Assembly: GCA_022071975.1 (NCBI GenBank)
Contig: JAJVIO010000005.1
Coordinates: 1-64,000, forward strand
Reading direction: 5' to 3'
DNA length: 64,000 nucleotides
Origin: Planctomycetota bacterium
Lineage (GTDB): Bacteria; Planctomycetota; UBA8742; UBA2392
Below the pieces are notes generated by a model, which was given only the letters and a program-made list of their open reading frames with translations, ran no database searches and was not told where the DNA came from. Positions 62,221 to 64,000 of this stretch are shown here, in pieces. The stretch's first letter is position 1. The number at the start of each line of letters is the position of its first letter. Both the position numbers and the translations under genes were made by a program.

Positions 62221-64000
62221 TGGCCGACCAGAACACAATCGACCGCGCGATGTCCGGCCTTGGCAGCACCATGGTGCGCGCCGGCCAGGTGCTGAAACGC
62301 GCGCGGCAGGACTTCGGCCACGCCCACGAGCCGCGCCAGAAGCTGGTCACCACCCTGCTGGCCTGCCTTTCGGCCCTGGTGGCAATCTCAGTGCTGATGC
62401 TGAACTGGGGCGAAGCCGCGCCGCTGGATTACGTCGAGTTGCCGACCCGCAACCTGCGCGTGAACTGGTTCGAAACCAACGCCGAGCGCGACTCCGACAT
62501 CCTGATCATCACCATCGACGAGGCCGCACTGGCCTACGGCGACTCGCCCACCAACGACACGGGCAACGAGCGTTTCGCCTGGCCCTGGCCGCGCCACGTG
62601 CACAGCAAGATCATCCGCTACTGCCGCGAGGGCGGCGCGCGGGCCGTGGTGTTCGACCTCACGTTCAAAGAGTCCGGCCCCAACACCAACCAGCCCATGC
62701 TGCAGCGCGTCATCAACGGCAAGCTCACCCGGGTCTGGACGCTGGACAAGGCCAGCGACGACCTGTTCGCCCTTGAAGCCACGGCCCGCGACGACGTCGC
62801 CCTGGCGCTGGTACTGGGCGGCACCGCGCGCGAGGCCGACGTGCGCGACGAGCTGCTGCACCGCTACGCCGGTGAAATCGAGGGCCCGCAGGCCGACGCC
62901 GTCCGCGCCAATGTCGCCGCGCGCTATGCGCCGTTCCGCAGCTCCGACGCGCCGATCGCGCCGCTGCTGGACGGCTGGCCCAGCCTGGTAGCGGAGGGTC
63001 GCACGGGTGACGAGAAGGCGGCGCAGAAGCTCGCCTCGTTCCGGAAGAAGGTGAACACCGACCCCTGGATGCTCGAGACTTCCCAGTACCGCTCGATCCT
63101 CCCCATCACGGAGCCCGAGCAGCAGCAGGGCGTGGGCGGCGTCGGTCTGGTGATGGGGTTCAAGGACATCGACGGAGTCACCCGGCGCTTTGACGTGGTG
63201 GGCGAATACGACGGCAAGCTGTACCGCTGCCTGCCCCTCGAGATCTGGCGCCTCTACGTGCTGTCCTTCGCGCGCGAGGCCCAGGCAGACGCGGCCGCAC
63301 GTGACGGCTTCGCGCGCCGCTTCCCGGGCCTTGAGGTCAACGACGAGGGCCTTGTCTGCGACGGCCGCGGCTACAAGCTCGAAAACAAGCTGCGCGACGT
63401 GCCCGTGCGCTTTGAAGGCGGCGAGGCGCACTACCTGGGGCGTAGCATGCCGGTTGACGCGCAGGGGCGTGTGCAGTTGCGCTACCACAACTTCCTGCCG
63501 ATCGAGCAAAACGCCGACTGGCCCTTCCTCACGGAAGAGCAGCGCGCCGGCGTGCGTGAACGCAACCCGGACGGCACGGTGTTCGCGATCTACCCGCAGA
63601 TTTCGGCGGCGAACATCCTGATGGACTGGGATGCCTTGAACGAAAACCGCTTCAAGGTCTCTGAGACCGAGCGCCTGGGAAAGCTGATCCATGACCTGGA
63701 AGCCGAACTGGCAGCCGCAGGCGAAGACGAGCGCGAAGAGCTGCAGACCCGCCTCGCCGCCGCAAAGACCAGCCTGTCGGCCGTGGAAGCCCAGACCGTG
63801 AAAAAGCTCGGCCTGGCGCCGCCCGCCCAGATGGTGAAAGACAAGGTGGTGATCATCTCCAGCACGGCCTCGGTGCTGATCGACCGGCACGAGATTCCCC
63901 TGGGCAACAACGCGCCGGGCACCTGGGTGCTGGCGACGTATTTTGACAACCTGAAGAACAACGACTTCATGGGCGAAACGCCGGCCTGGCTGAACTGGCT
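62221..64000 (+). CDS. CHASE2-domain sensor protein, cut by the window end
   Basis: The gene is open to the last base, so at least 593 residues are encoded. A membrane helix lies near residues 44-62 (TLLACLSALVAISVLML). The extracytoplasmic CHASE2 domain is clear: LDYVELPTRNLRVNW, SDILIITIDEAALAYGDSP, WPWPRHVHSKIIRYC and EGGARAVVFDLTFKESG, with VVIISSTASVLIDRHEIPLG further on. The domain is unusually long, with inserted segments. CHASE2 is normally followed by three membrane spans and a cyclase, kinase or other output domain that would lie beyond the window. The ligand is unknown. Confidence 0.85.

Overview
The window is a GC-rich bacterial chromosome segment that carries about 53 protein-coding genes and one clear cis-regulatory RNA. 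I see no tRNA, rRNA or CRISPR array. kdsC (Kdo/LPS synthesis), a lipoprotein, a periplasmic-adaptor-type protein and several signal-peptide proteins indicate a diderm cell. Exported squalene-cyclase-fold repeat proteins, WD40 and TPR proteins, a Kelch protein with a C-terminal sorting-type tail, ETF-QO, a CHASE2 sensor and large repeat-filled gaps suggest Planctomycetota or a neighbouring PVC-type lineage. That placement is an inference; no phylogenetic marker here settles it.

Layout. 0.8-3.2 kb: tatC with a long C-terminal extension, then kdsC. 3.5-8.9 kb: a sulfur-related divergon, in which an ArsR-type regulator and a SulP permease face a metallo-beta-lactamase/rhodanese fusion across a perfect operator-like inverted repeat; a second fusion follows. 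9.9-13.9 kb: a small unknown gene, rdgB, a four-helix-bundle (S23-type) gene enclosed by an inverted repeat pair, ilvE, and a tetR gene with an operator and a partner. 13.9-17.5 kb, reverse strand: a Xer recombinase and a TrkA/TrkH potassium system whose leader matches the ydaO/yuaA c-di-AMP riboswitch. 18.4-21.8 kb: gpmI, two small genes and pgi in one operon. 22-28.3 kb: an exported Kelch protein, ruvA, small unknowns, an aldo/keto reductase and ETF-QO. 28.7-33.1 kb: glycerate kinase, small genes, a regulator/membrane pair, a 26-bp minisatellite and an acyl-CoA dehydrogenase. 33.1-35.7 kb: a RAYT-type Y1 transposase with three complex REP elements, next to a DUF4419-SUKH-like gene. 36-48 kb: TPR/WD40 pair, DMT permease, orphan adenine methylase, redoxin, EF-hand protein, a DUF4097-like protein and a BshC-like protein with a degenerate catalytic region. 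48.5-64 kb: two squalene-cyclase-fold repeat proteins, a WD40 membrane protein, an HlyD-like adaptor, smpB, pabA-like, a second TPR protein, a YhaM-like exonuclease and a truncated CHASE2 protein.

The most unusual layer lies between the genes. Degenerate short-unit arrays (mostly heptamers) recur as inverted pairs. There are paired GGGGAC(A/T)GTCCCC palindromes with a fixed 19-bp phase, GCGGAC/GTCCGC-type palindromes, nested palindromes between convergent genes, and 380/385-bp tandem duplications of gene-free repeat blocks. Some of these intrude into coding sequence (the tatC tail, the ruvA linker, the rdgB end). Together with the RAYT and its REPs they suggest a genome shaped by several short non-autonomous palindromic elements.
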